From Ectocarpus siliculosus (Eukaryota > Sar > Phaeophyceae > Ectocarpales > Ectocarpaceae), in contig FN649747.1 in the NCBI GenBank assembly GCA_000310025.1, positions 1,753,802 to 1,817,801 of the forward strand: a stretch of DNA of 64,000 nucleotides. Reading direction: 5' to 3'. The position numbers and the translations under genes were made by a program. A model generated the notes under the pieces. The model searched no databases and had not been told where the DNA came from. It was given only the letters and a program-made list of their open reading frames with translations. This document shows, piece after piece, positions 1 to 11,600 of the stretch (position 1 is the first letter of the stretch; the number at the start of each line of letters is the position of its first letter).

Positions 1-84
1 GGTGGCGTGCTCCGGCGTCTCTCTTGTCCACGCGTGCAAAAGAACCGCAGAGCGTGTGCCACTTTGAAGCAAGCGTGTACGATC

Positions 85-3000
85 ATGGCACCGCAAGGAA
101 ATCTTGCTGCTGGTGGTTTGCATGTGCTGCTCCTCCTCTGCTGCTGCGTTCAATGGAGTCATGGGTTCATCGCCGTATCGCCATGTTTCAGGTATAAGTT
201 GACGTGCAGCGGGAGGGTGAGGGTCTCTAGTTTATCAACGCAACTTCATGATTCACACCCACAACTTCATTTTTGTTGGAACAAAAGATTGCTGAACTTC
301 CTCTGCTCCTGCTCTTCACCATGTAAAAGGCAACATACCCCGCACTCAAAGCGACTGCATGGGTTAGTCAGCTAATAAAGACACTCGAAGGCCATGAGCA
401 GAGGCACATAAGAGCGTCTTGGGCGGTTTGTATTACACCTTCCAATAGTGCAATACAACGAGACACAGAGCAGTCATTCGTGGGCAATGTTGGCCTTAGA
501 TTTGCCATTCCGATGCAACTCTCTTTGCCGTTTGACGTTGATGTGTTTCGATGCCCGCTTTCTCCGCATCAGGAGGGGATGTTCACAGCAGACACTGTCC
601 AGCACCAATGATTTGCACAAGAGGGAGAGCCGGGGATCTGGCAGACACGGCAGCCTCATTCGGCGTCGGTCAGGTGGACCGGGCTTTTCCCTAAAAGCAA
701 ACGAGGCAGGGGGTGGCGCGGAGGAGGAAGACGATACGCTTGAGCTAACGAAAGGGTTTTACAGCGAGGTGGGGCGGGCATGACGATGACGCTTGACGAT
801 GGCGCTTGCAGGCTTACGTGCCTGGATGGTTTTAGTCGGATGCTGCGAACTGCTGTGCTGTGACCGGTGATCGTTTCTTTTTCCTGTGTTTTCGTGTTCT
901 TCATCCGTCTTGGCTTGGGCGATATTTTTTTTAACAGATCGCGGCACGCTTGGGCAAGACTGCGCAGGGGCAACCGCAAGATAGCCAAGAAACGGCCAAA
1001 GACGAAGATAGCGGCAGCGAGATCGACAAGGCTATCTACGACGAGCTTAGGGCACGGCGCGACTTTGGTTTCGAGCAGGTATACGCCCCTCCCTTCTTTC
1101 TCGGGACCCACGAAAGGGCAACAGCAGTCGCTCATTCCAATCCCCGTAGCTTTTCCGTTCCGTATCCGATCGCAAACCTCCGACGAGCCTCGATGACCTG
1201 GAGAGCGCGATGAACACCCTTCTTCTTGCTTGAATCTTCCGGGAAAGACGTAGCTACCTGGTACAGGAGAAGCCTTCTCGGGCGTAGCCCCTGTCTCAAG
1301 CATTCATGTGCCACTCCGTACATGCTAGGCCGAGCGATCGGCTCGAACGCTGACGAAGCCTCAAGGTCGGTTTGTAGCCACGTCTTGTTCGATGGCACAC
1401 TCGCGAGGTTAGAGGGGTGACTTCAGCGAGAAGTTACCACCTGCTTCAGTCCTGCAGCAGTGTAAGTAAGGACACGGTTCGGAGGGAATCCGGCCGTGGA
1501 CCTGTGGTTCCACGGTGCCACCAGGTATTCTTTTCCAGCGGATCATTTTTACTCTCAATGACGCAGGAGTCGACTGAAGTGTTTGTGGCGATTTTGCTGT
1601 TTTCAGCCCTTTAAGGATATTTGTGCATGCGGTCCGATTAGCTTTGGCAGACGAAACCCGATTCTCGGTCCGCATGCGGCTACCGATCGTATTTCAGTTA
1701 TGTATCGACGGTTATTTGCCATCGGCCCGCTTTGGTCATTGCAAGCTTGCGGTGTCGATCCACAAGCGGCCGCCGATAGGATCTCAGCATATCGACGGTT
1801 ATTTGCGTACGTATTTACATGGCGGGGTGGATGGTCCGCATTGGCCATGGCATGACGGTGCTCTCTGTACCCAGGACCTGGGGCTGGAGCTGGAGAAACG
1901 GAACATTACGAAGGAGGCGGAGGCGAAGAAGATTATCGATGCGGGTCTGGAGCAGATGCCTGGGGTGACGAGCTCGGCTACGTTCTTGCCGTCCTCGGAG
2001 CTCACGCCAAGAGAGGTAAGGAGTGTGTGCATGTGTGCATACGTGGGACCACGGTATCTTCCGCACTACTGCTGTAGCGTACTGCTATTTGGCGCCCGTG
2101 TGTTGCCCAGTGCAAGACTCCCCCAATCATGTACGTCGTTGGGTTGATGTTAATGCCAGCATATTTGCCGCTCCGCTGCGACAGTGTCTGTTTCTAGATT
2201 CGGTAGAGCATGCCGTGACCGACTGTTTTCCTTTGTGCAGTGACGTGTCTCGAGAACGTACGTGCTATCCTACACTTGCCACCTGTGACAGGTACTACAC
2301 TTGCACTTGCGGGTAGCGCCGGTAGGATGGCACAGAACGGAACTTTGCTCTTTAGGACATTTGGTCGGGCGAATCGCGTCAAGAAAACCACGTCACAAGG
2401 GACTTGCTTGCCACTCATGCCTCGTTAGTTGTGCAGGCACATGCCGTACAAAAAAAGGGCTTGACGAATACTCTTGATGTGGGGCCTCAACTTGAGGACA
2501 TGTCGATACTCTGTATCTCGGAAATGTCCGGACGTATTTACGAAGCTGTAGGTTAGTTGAATGTCATTCCCCGACACTCTGCCAAAATCACTCCCTGAGT
2601 TCGGCAGTGAGCCGACCCAGTGATGAATTTTCATGAAAATCCCTTGTTGATTTTTCTCGTTTACAGGTGGTGACTTCGGTTCTCGAGGCCCTCAAGAACA
2701 ACGACCAACCCTACCACAACCACGGCGTCGAGGTGAGGTTGAACTACAAACGTCGGTAGTGCAACGATCTAAAGGTCGGTGATGGCGTTTCTTATCGCTC
2801 CTGGAAACCTCGCAGCGGCCAAGTTTCGCAATCGAGGCGCCTCTTTAACTCAATACCGCCGTAATGGTGCCCGTGTTAGGCCGTACAGCTAGTGCCAAGT
2901 CATTTGGGCGGCCTTGTACCGGGCACCCGGCACTATTCAGAGTAAGAAACAGCTTGAATCTTCCATCCATGTCACGCGATTTTCACCGGCCTTACAGGGC

Positions 3001-3619
3001 CACCGGCCACATGTAGGGACCACACTGCTCCTGTAGTGCTTCAGCTCAGCTTTCAATAGGTTTCTGGCAAACGAAGGTTGCCTGTTCCATGCCCATGCAA
3101 CTCCTCGTCGACCTCAAGAAGAGCCAAGGTCGTCTCGACGCGATCCGGTGCTGACAGAAATGCGCTAATTGTTGTGCAGGTTTTCATCAGATTCCTTGCC
3201 CCGTCTAGCGCGATGCACGGGGTCGAAATGTCGGGCGTGGCCCGATATCTGGCGGAGAATCGAAACCGTGCCTTCATGCACTGGAATACCATGGCATTCC
3301 CGAGGTGGGTCTTCGAACGTTGTTCGCAGTAGTACCACGGATGCTGGCACCTCTACATAAGCGCCTTCGCCATGCTCCTTCTCTGCACCAAGCGTGTGTT
3401 TCTAAGTCGTGCCACGTGATTCTATGTGTGTGTAACATTGCGCTTCGCATGTCTCGTAACATGAAACCACCCCCAACCACCCTTGCACGTGTGTTCATCC
3501 CTCAGTTCCCCATGTGTACCTCTTGTGACTGCTCGCGACCTAATTTGATCCAGACCGCTGACGGTGTCGGGAGGGGCGAAGCAAAACAAGGCCTTCCAGC
3601 CTGTCAAGCTCAGAGACAC
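85..3619 (+). CDS. Plastid-targeted protein of unknown function (seven exons, 3' end unresolved)
   Basis: Seven exons join in phase: 85-191, 573-768, 938-1078, 1875-2015, 2667-2732, 3180-3304, 3554-3619. The ATG at 85 opens a clear signal peptide (hydrophobic core LHVLLLLCCC) followed by SHG|FIAVSP. Phe right after the predicted cleavage site is the hallmark of bipartite targeting to secondary red plastids, so a plastid location is inferred. Exons 2-4 are acidic and charged (EEEDD, KEAEAKKIID). Exons 5-7 hold the most conserved-looking block, PYHNHGVEVFIRFLAPSS, then SGVARYLAEN and PLTVSGGAKQNKAFQPVKL. I do not recognise the family with certainty; the block recalls conserved plastid proteins of unknown function in plants and algae. 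The last donor (phase 2, AC|GTGAGT at 3620) shows that the gene continues, but I could not place the next exon. Confidence 0.72.
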
Positions 3620-5046
3620 GTGAGTCCTTGCACATTTTTACACCAGACCACCCTCCCCGAAGCATTCTCGTGCTCTCGCTCGTTGCGCTGAATGCTGGCC
3701 AGCCAATAGTACGTTTGTTTCCCTCATCGTCAGACGGTTACGCCTGGCGAGACTAGGATCATGTAGCCACCACTACTGTAGCAGGAGAACAAGCGCGGAG
3801 ACTAACACAGTTGTCATTGGCGCTGGTCTCTCGGCAGAATGACTGGCGCTTGGCACTCCGTGAGCGTCTACCTCACACTGGACGCCCGGAGTAATTGCTG
3901 GCTCATAGAGTCTTGCATCGTTAAGGGAGAGGTGTAGGAAGGCAGGGAGAGGTGCTGCCACTCGACGGATCTGGGTGGAGTGAAGAGCCTGAAACACGTC
4001 ATCAGTATGCGGCGTCGAGGGAGCGGATCCTTGACATGATACGCGGCAGTGAGTGGTTGAGGCGTCTCGGGTAGAAGCAGTCTTTGTGGTTCGTTTTGTT
4101 TTTGTTGGTCTATGTTTGAGGGAGAGCAATCGGGCGCGGAAACACTCGACCCTACTCAGTGAGCTCCGTTGTCCAGAAAAGTATGTTCCATTGTGTTGCC
4201 TTCATCTGCGACCGGTGTCAAAATGCGTGCGTGCGTGTTCGATCAACATCGGTCAGAGCTACCGTGGCTGGAGTTGTGTGTTTGGATTGTGTTGATTTAG
4301 ACTTAACGTACCCGATAATGTTGTATATATATCGTACGCCTAGAACGACTATCTGGCTCGAAGTAGACGTCCTGGAAAGAAAAGGCAGCTGTAACACGAA
4401 TCTGCGCAGGAATGCTTACGCATTTCCCCGAGGAATGAGCACGCCTCAACCATGCAGCACTCAAGAGGCTCACCGGCCAAAAAATATGATGGGGGGACTG
4501 CTTAGTAGGGGAAGCTGGCGGTCTGTGGGCCTAGTCCATTCTCCTTCTTACTGCTGTGGCATGTGTGCAGCAACGGCGGCAGCCATTGTAGAGCCATCTT
4601 CAGATTCAGTAGGTGTTTGACATTTTGGACTTGATCACCAGTACAGCTACAGCTAAAACACCGACAGCCGAGTAAATCACTCTCTACGGGAAAGTAAAAG
4701 AACGTGAGACCGAATCGGGCAGGAAATCACCAGAAGAAAGATCTACACACAGAGTGAACTCGCTTCCCGTCAAACAAAATCCATGGCCACATGAACTGCG
4801 GTGGACACTGAACAGACCGGGCAAGTTTCTAGGCAGAGATTGTGATACTAAAGGTGAACATAAACAATTGTTCGGCATGTTTCGCGAACAGACATCGGCA
4901 TGGAGGCTGCAGATCAAACAACAGCGTCGTAGACAGAGCTCGCACTGCAACGTCACACACATACATAGCCACGAGAAAGAGCTGGAATTGGCATTGTGGG
5001 CGTGCGTTCAAAAAAGTTTGGGGGAGATACGGGCCACAGGCAAGGG
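3620..5046. other. Convergent region, unresolved 3' end of the first gene
   Basis: This lies between the last recognised exon of the plus-strand gene and the stop codon of the minus-strand dynactin gene. It must hold the remaining exon or exons and 3' UTR of the first gene. An open stretch at 4159-4620 (+) could contribute, but it shows no family signal and I could not fix a phase-2 acceptor. Confidence 0.4.
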
Positions 5047-7852
5047 TCATTTGGGTGTCACAACAGCGCTCGGCTCGAAAGTTTCGTAGAAGTTCACGGC
5101 GTCCTCCGTCCACACCGACGGCGTGCTCTCATGTAGCACTGACACCATCCTCGCCGGGCAGCCCTGGAGCTGGGGCAATTGGGGTCGACCGACGCACAAA
5201 GGAAGAGGGGGAGAGATAGGCAACGAGGAGGAACGGTTTGAGCCTGAACAGCAAGAACGTGCATGCATACGCGTGTGGGGGCGTGCCATGGAAGGTAAGG
5301 CGCGGAGGAAAGCACGGAATGTGTGGGACCGTGGTTGCGGTATGGGACACGGGATCACTTCCACAAGATGAAGATAGCCGGGGAATGCTGCAACTTCTCT
5401 CACCACAGTAAAGGGGGGGACCACGGCCCCTTCAGGAAGAACCGTCCCCGGCAACAGATGGCAGTTGTCCCTAACAAAACTATTCCGTCCCTGCCGGGGA
5501 CCGAAATGGCACGGACAAAGGCAGAGCGGCGCGGCCACATGACGTTAGGAGGGCACCGCCTTGGTCATGCACCCGTACTGCAGCACTGCTGTGTACTGTA
5601 GCCAAGAAAATAATTGCGACCTGTCTGCTGTTGCATAGTCCGAGAATGGGCGAACAGGGACCACAAATATCTCGGACCGAGTTTTCCTGAAAGCGCTCGA
5701 GCGTTGGGGGCATCAAAGAACCGTGTGTAAGTAATCGTGCATAATACCACCTCGACCTTCCATAAGAATAGCACCGCCTGCCCTAATACACGACCAGCAA
5801 CACATTATGCCCAGAAGACCTTTTCAGCAAGCACGTGTTGCGCAAAAACCGGCCAGATTCATGCCGGTTCTGACTCTGGTCAGCAGAAGTGTCGTGGCTT
5901 TCTATCCATCAAAACAAGCATTGCAGCAAGCATCATGTTTCAAGCTTTGGACTACAACAGTAGGGTTGCAGCTCCTACAGGAAAAGAGGCAACATCAACC
6001 TTCTACCCTCACCAAAACGCATCCATCCTCGATCCGCACGTTGCACCCAATGCCAGCCGATTCTACGACGCAGGACTTGCCGATATAGGTGTGGCTACCC
6101 ACAGATAGCGGGGTGAAGCGACACTTGAGGTTAGACTCCTCTTGTTCAATCCTGTCAGCAAGAAGAACCAACACGTTATTTGGTTGACAGTCTTCGGAAA
6201 ACGAAGGTATGAGCGGGTTCTCGACCGGAGGGAGGAACACACACCGGGCGCCAACAGTAAACAAACGACGCAAACGTGCAAGGGATCGCGTAGCTCGGAA
6301 AGCACCGTTGGTGGAGGCCAGCGCCAACACCCTACACGATCAGTAAGGCATGCGGCCCTCCCAACCCAGCTCGTGCTGCTGGAAAATAATCCAGCAACCC
6401 ATTGTAAATGGTTCAGGGTCATAAATTGGCAAGCGCATCGTGCTGATCAGAGGACCGTGAGGGGCCCACCCTAGACAGTAGTAGATCAAGCTACCCTCGC
6501 GGCGAGTAGCTGACTTGCTGGCGGCGCATTGTGCTGTGAAAACCGGAGGTATTTGATCAAGTCGCCACGCTGTTGGAAGAGTTTCTCCATCGAAAAGACC
6601 TACTTAATAACGAGCCAGGGTACACGTATTCCTGCTTACCTGTAAGCTGGTCGGATGACGGTGCCTTCGCCAACGACGCAGTACCGACCTATTCGGATCT
6701 CCTGTAGTTCTCCGCGGATGATTACCCCTGGCATGATGATGCTCTGATGAAGAGCAGATGGAATTTCGTCAACGCAGACAAATCGGATTGGGAACGAAAC
6801 CATCCGTGATTAAAATACCCCCAACCCCCAACAGGGGGGCTATGAGCGGCAGCCTTCGTGGGTGTTTGAACGACCAATGCACTCAACCGCGATGTCGGTT
6901 TGTGTACATGAAGTACCGCGAGCAAGCAATTCGAGAAGTGCTGTGTAGGTTAGATATGCAGATGAACAAGACAGATTGATTGATTGCAATGTGCCACACA
7001 GAGATGGTCAAGCTGCACTTATCACCAGCTACAGCTTGGAAACACGCCTCCGCAATACCGCATCAGATCCATGCCGCAGAATAGTCGTTCTGGTACACAC
7101 ATACTCCAGCTTTGTCTCAAATGAGCGGGCGCGCGGGTGCGATGGGGTGCGCTGCTACAAGGTAGCGCACAGAAACCATGAGCAACAAGACGTACCAGTT
7201 TATGTTTCACGGGTTTGGGGCGGAGGGATCTTTGCTCTTTGTGGGTTGTCCCCTCCCTACGCTGTTTGTCCTCGCTTCCACCGCTGTGCTGTGTGTGCGA
7301 TGATTATGATTGCATCCGCCGTTCTGTACAAGACTACATGGTACTTCTTTTACCTTCGTTGTCCGTGTTTCTTCTCGGTGGTGGTGAGGGTGAATAAGGC
7401 TTGATGCCCCACCGGTGGCGTGCACACGATATGTACCCCCACCGCTTCGGTCTCATGATATGCATAGGTCTCATGGTAGCCCTGAAACACGCTACATTCA
7501 CGCTGTCCGATGGTCCGATGGCTAGACTACTGCCGTACATGTACAGCAGTAGACCGAGATCCAGACTGTTGGGGGGCAACATTGCGGCCCCAAACTGCTG
7601 CTAAATTTGGTAGCGGTGGAGGGTGGTACACCAATATCTACAGTTCACTGCTGTCATTTGCAGCTCATGGTACATATATAACGAACGCCTGTGCGGGGAC
7701 GAGGTGTGTACATGCAAACGTCGCATCAAATCAAGTTGATGTCTTACCCTTCCCATGAGAAATAGGTTGTGCAAGCCGTGGACGTGAGCTTTCTTGAAGA
7801 CAATGTCGCCATCGCGGGTCTTCACGTACTCTTCTTGCGCAGATCCTGCCAT
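5047..7852 (-). CDS. DCTN5: Dynactin subunit 5 (p25), complete, five exons
   Basis: Exons in coding order: 7852-7748, 6743-6640, 6151-6013, 5490-5404, 5163-5047. They total 552 bp, giving 183 aa; animal DCTN5 is about 182 aa. All junctions are GT-AG and in phase. The protein is a left-handed beta-helix of hexapeptide repeats: VIIRGELQEIRIGRYCVVGE, then FTPLSVGSHTYIGKSCVV, IGCNVRIEDGCVLGRNSFV, and the family block LPGTVLPEGAVVPPFTV before GCPA. DCTN5 pairs with DCTN6 at the pointed end of dynactin, the dynein activator for microtubule transport and cargo binding. The start ATG is followed by MAGSAQEEYVKTRDGD, which aligns with the family N-terminus. The gene is divergent from the ammonium transporter 0.84 kb away. 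A gamma-carbonic-anhydrase-like protein is the alternative, but the end-to-end match favours DCTN5. Confidence 0.93.
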
Positions 7853-8696
7853 AGCCGTTATCCTTCCTATATCAGCAACGCACAGCTCAGATACATGTGT
7901 GTAAGCACGTACACACACCCAATACCCAATACAGCAGGTGAGAGAGAGGAAGGAGCAAGATAACAAGCGGAGCGGACGAGCGGACGAGCGGAGCGCGGAG
8001 CCGCGCGAGAGAACCCGACGAATACGCCTCAAGAACTTTTCTAAACCTTTTCTAGCCAGCTCGGCAGCTCGGCAGCTCGGCAGCTGAGTAGCTCGGCAAG
8101 TAGCCCGGTGGCATCACGATCAAGATCATCATGCATTCACGATTCAAAACCCGCCCCCCCCCCACAACTAGACAACGGACAAAAGGGCGAAATGTCGCTG
8201 TATGCTGCTCGAGGAATCGTAGAATCACAAGTAGTGTTGTCGGGAAACGCTTAGAAACACAGGTGGTGCATCCACCAATACGCCGTGAATTCAACGTTGA
8301 AACTTCTCTCGTCGGCATGTCGGTGAAATAGAGAACCTCTCTTTTAGAACTTAGAACCTCTTCTTTGCCTCTTTGAAATTGCACGTGGCGCGGGGAAGCT
8401 TATTCTAGTTTCTAGTATGTTCTCGCTCCACATCTCTCTACCCGATCTGCTGTCGACTGTCGACACACCAACCCGAAGTGGACAAACGCGACAACTTTCC
8501 GCTCTCTCTCTACAACGAGGGTGCGAGGGGAGGAGAGCCCCCCGAGCCCTCTCGTTAAGGACCGAGTCTCGCGGGCGGGCCGATAACGCGCGCCCCGCCG
8601 CAACACCATCTACGTATCTCGCGGGGGCTTCACGTTGTGTTGACTTTTTGAGCCTGTCGACTCTCGCGCAACCACACCACAACACCCCGCCTCAAC
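7853..8696. promoter_or_regulatory. Divergent intergenic region between DCTN5 and the ammonium transporter
   Basis: These 844 bp lie between two start codons on opposite strands, so they must hold both 5' UTRs and promoters. Short direct repeats are visible: CGGACGAG units around 7974-7992 and AGCTCGGC units at 8056-8098. No TATA box or known operator stands out. Confidence 0.55.
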
Positions 8697-11600
8697 ATGT
8701 CGACTGCCGCTGAACTCGAGGACCGTCTCGAGTATCTGGAAAGCCGCGCGGACGGGTTTGCGAGTGCCCAGGACTTGGACACAGCCTGGATCATCTGGTG
8801 TGGCATTCTCGTGTTCTGTGAGTGGCAAAACGTGTAATGCAAATGTCTTTTCTCTTGAGAAAAGTGACAAAATGTGACAGGTTGTTTGTAAGGCGCTCCA
8901 AAGGTGTGCTGGAAGAGAGCCTGCAGTGAGGAAAGACGAGAACATGAGATGAATGTCTCTTGGTAGAGACACGGCACTGCGCCAGTGGCTTCACACCGTT
9001 TTCTTTGTTCGTCATCCTCGTCACCTTCATGTCTCCCAACCTCTTTAGACCCGTGTTCGTGCTGCCAGTCCGGAAGCAGTGTAGTCTAATCCAACAACCC
9101 AACAAACCAAACCAAACCAAGAGAACGGCAGCTGGTGTGTTGAGCCTGTGTACTTTGCACACATACGTATGCATACATTGCCTTCTGCTGTAGCTCTGGG
9201 TTTCGGCGGAAGGGCGGTGGTCCATTGTGGCGACGTGCTTATTGTCATGTCTGGTTTGCGGAAAAGTTTGTTCCTTTTGTTTACTGCCTCACCTATTAAA
9301 AACTGCTGCGGCGGACTATGTGATGAGTGCGATGTGTTGTCCGAACTCGAAACTTAAACTTTCGTCTAAGACGGAATGCAGTACATGCGCCGTGTAGTCC
9401 GGCGGTAGACTGCTGTTTAGTGCTGCCTATAACTCGGCGGTGAGACTAGGACGCCACACACCACTTGCAGACGGCGTGCTGTGCATTGCTAGCCTTCCTA
9501 TTGCTTCCGTCAAGGCGCTGACTGCTCTGCATGTGGCAACCACCTCCCCATGCAACCGCGTGCTTGCAAATTGGATAACCTGCTGTCGAATGATGCGTTG
9601 GCGCTTCGGCGACGCCGTAACTGATGCCTCAGTGATGCAAGTGGGATTCAGCATGCTGGAGGTGGGCTCCATCTCTCCCAAGAACACCAAGGTTAGTGTT
9701 GAAACATGTAACGCGGCAGCACCGAGAGCGGCGGCAGCTGTTCCGGTAGGAATGCTGCTGCGAGTCGCTTCATGCTTCTTTTTCTTGCAGAAGAACCACA
9801 AACTCAACCAGAACACGAGACCTTGGGAAACGGCAGTCAGTAGGCTTTGCGGAGACATGCTGGACAAAAATGGGTTGTTATATTGTGGCGACGCCGTGCC
9901 GAAGGTCTATGAGGAAAAATAGATACAAACACAGAAAGACTACTGCTGTAGGTCTATGTTGAGTGTTAAGTTTTTCCCTTGGGCGTGTGTTTCAGCCCAT
10001 TGAAGTTGGACGAGGCGTATATACGCCGGAGCTGGCGAGATTCTCACGCTCCAGTAGTTCGGTACAGCGACCTAGGCCTACCCACTGCACAACAACCTAG
10101 CTTGGGGTGTGCGTGTGCGTAAGGGTTAGGGTTAGGGTTGAGCGGCGGGTTAGGCCTAGTGAGGCCTAGCTCCGTGGTGTAGCGTGAGGGCTGGAAACCC
10201 GCTGTGGGTTTGGTTTCGTGTCTGCCTCCAATCACAACCCAGAAATTGTTGAACTGGCGAGTGCAAGAACCTCGCCAGCTTTGGCGAATATGTGATACGC
10301 CTGTCGATTGAAGTTGACACTCTTTTGGCTGTTCGCCGTGATGACGTAGACTTAATTACCCGCATTGCTGTGGAGGTCGGGATGTGGAGACTTCAGGAAG
10401 CACAGATACACCGACCTATGAAGGAAGGGTACGGATCTGAGGGATCCGTGATGTTGCATCATGCCCAAGGGTTTGGTACTTTCCTGATTCCCAAAGAGAT
10501 GCGAATGTTTGAAGAAACTTTGAGAGGCTGGGAAAATGAGTCCACGAAGCACGAAGGCTCGCCCACTCTCCGCACCACCCTACAGCTGTGCAGCTTGAAT
10601 GAGTTCGCTCGGTCACGCTTAGCATTCCTCGCCACATCGCACCAAAGGAAATAGCCAGCCTCCGGTGGCAGGTCATAGCCACCACACTCCGGACTCTCCG
10701 CTCACCCAGAGTTGAGGGCTCCAGGCGTTCGATAGGATGATGTATCCGTGCATAGGCTCCACCCATTGTACTGCGCATATGGATAATATGTGTGATACCG
10801 TAATGGTTTCTTCCTTCTCGGTAATTACTGCTCGACCGCAAGTAGTTGGTTATTGTGGGATTTTGTTTGGTGGTCACCCCTACATATCTGTCTGGAAGGA
10901 CTGCGTGTTGGCGACCATGTAACTTAAATCACGCTGGATACCCGACACCGGCATGCCCAGCGGACCGTCCGTAATGCTGACTGTTTTGCATACGTATGGT
11001 CAACGAGAATTGGCCGGACGGTTCGTTTCACATTCCGTACGCATGCACGAAATCTCCCAAAGGTAGACCTCTCACCTCAGCACCAGCTAGCGTGCTCGCT
11101 CCCTGGTGGTCTAATCGCCACGAAACCTTGAAGGCTGGACGCACCACATCTGTAGGCTTCTTTGACACGTGTTGTAATGGCTGTGGGGTCTATGTGGGCC
11201 GAGAAATATTTGTCAATCTACTTTGAGCTAAAGCAAGAATCTAGGTGGAGATTTAGCGCACGGATGAACCCTGTTTCCGTCTACAGCCGCGGATTAATCT
11301 CCAAACAGATCCCACAGCTGTCACAATAGGAAGCCTACAGGTGTGGTGCGTACAGCCTTCCAGGTTTCGTGGCGATCCGACCTTCACAGAGGGAGCACGC
11401 TGTGGTGATATGGTCTTCTCGCGGATTTCGTGTGCTGAGGGTATGCCAAGCGCGAAAAATTCCGTCGGACCAGTTGTCAATTCTCGTCGACGTAAGAGTC
11501 AGCAAGCGTGCGACAAAGCGGACGCGAACGAAGATGGTACCCCCGCCACCCTCAATACGACATGACGTATGTTCCTGCTGCTTCCAGCAGAGCTTACACC

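Noticed and set aside
10124-10142. Chromosome end (telomere)
   Set aside because: The TTAGGG-type units are few, degenerate and inside genes.
10292-10654. 120-aa plus-strand open frame in Amt intron 2
   Set aside because: No recognised domain and it lies between two well-supported in-phase Amt exons.
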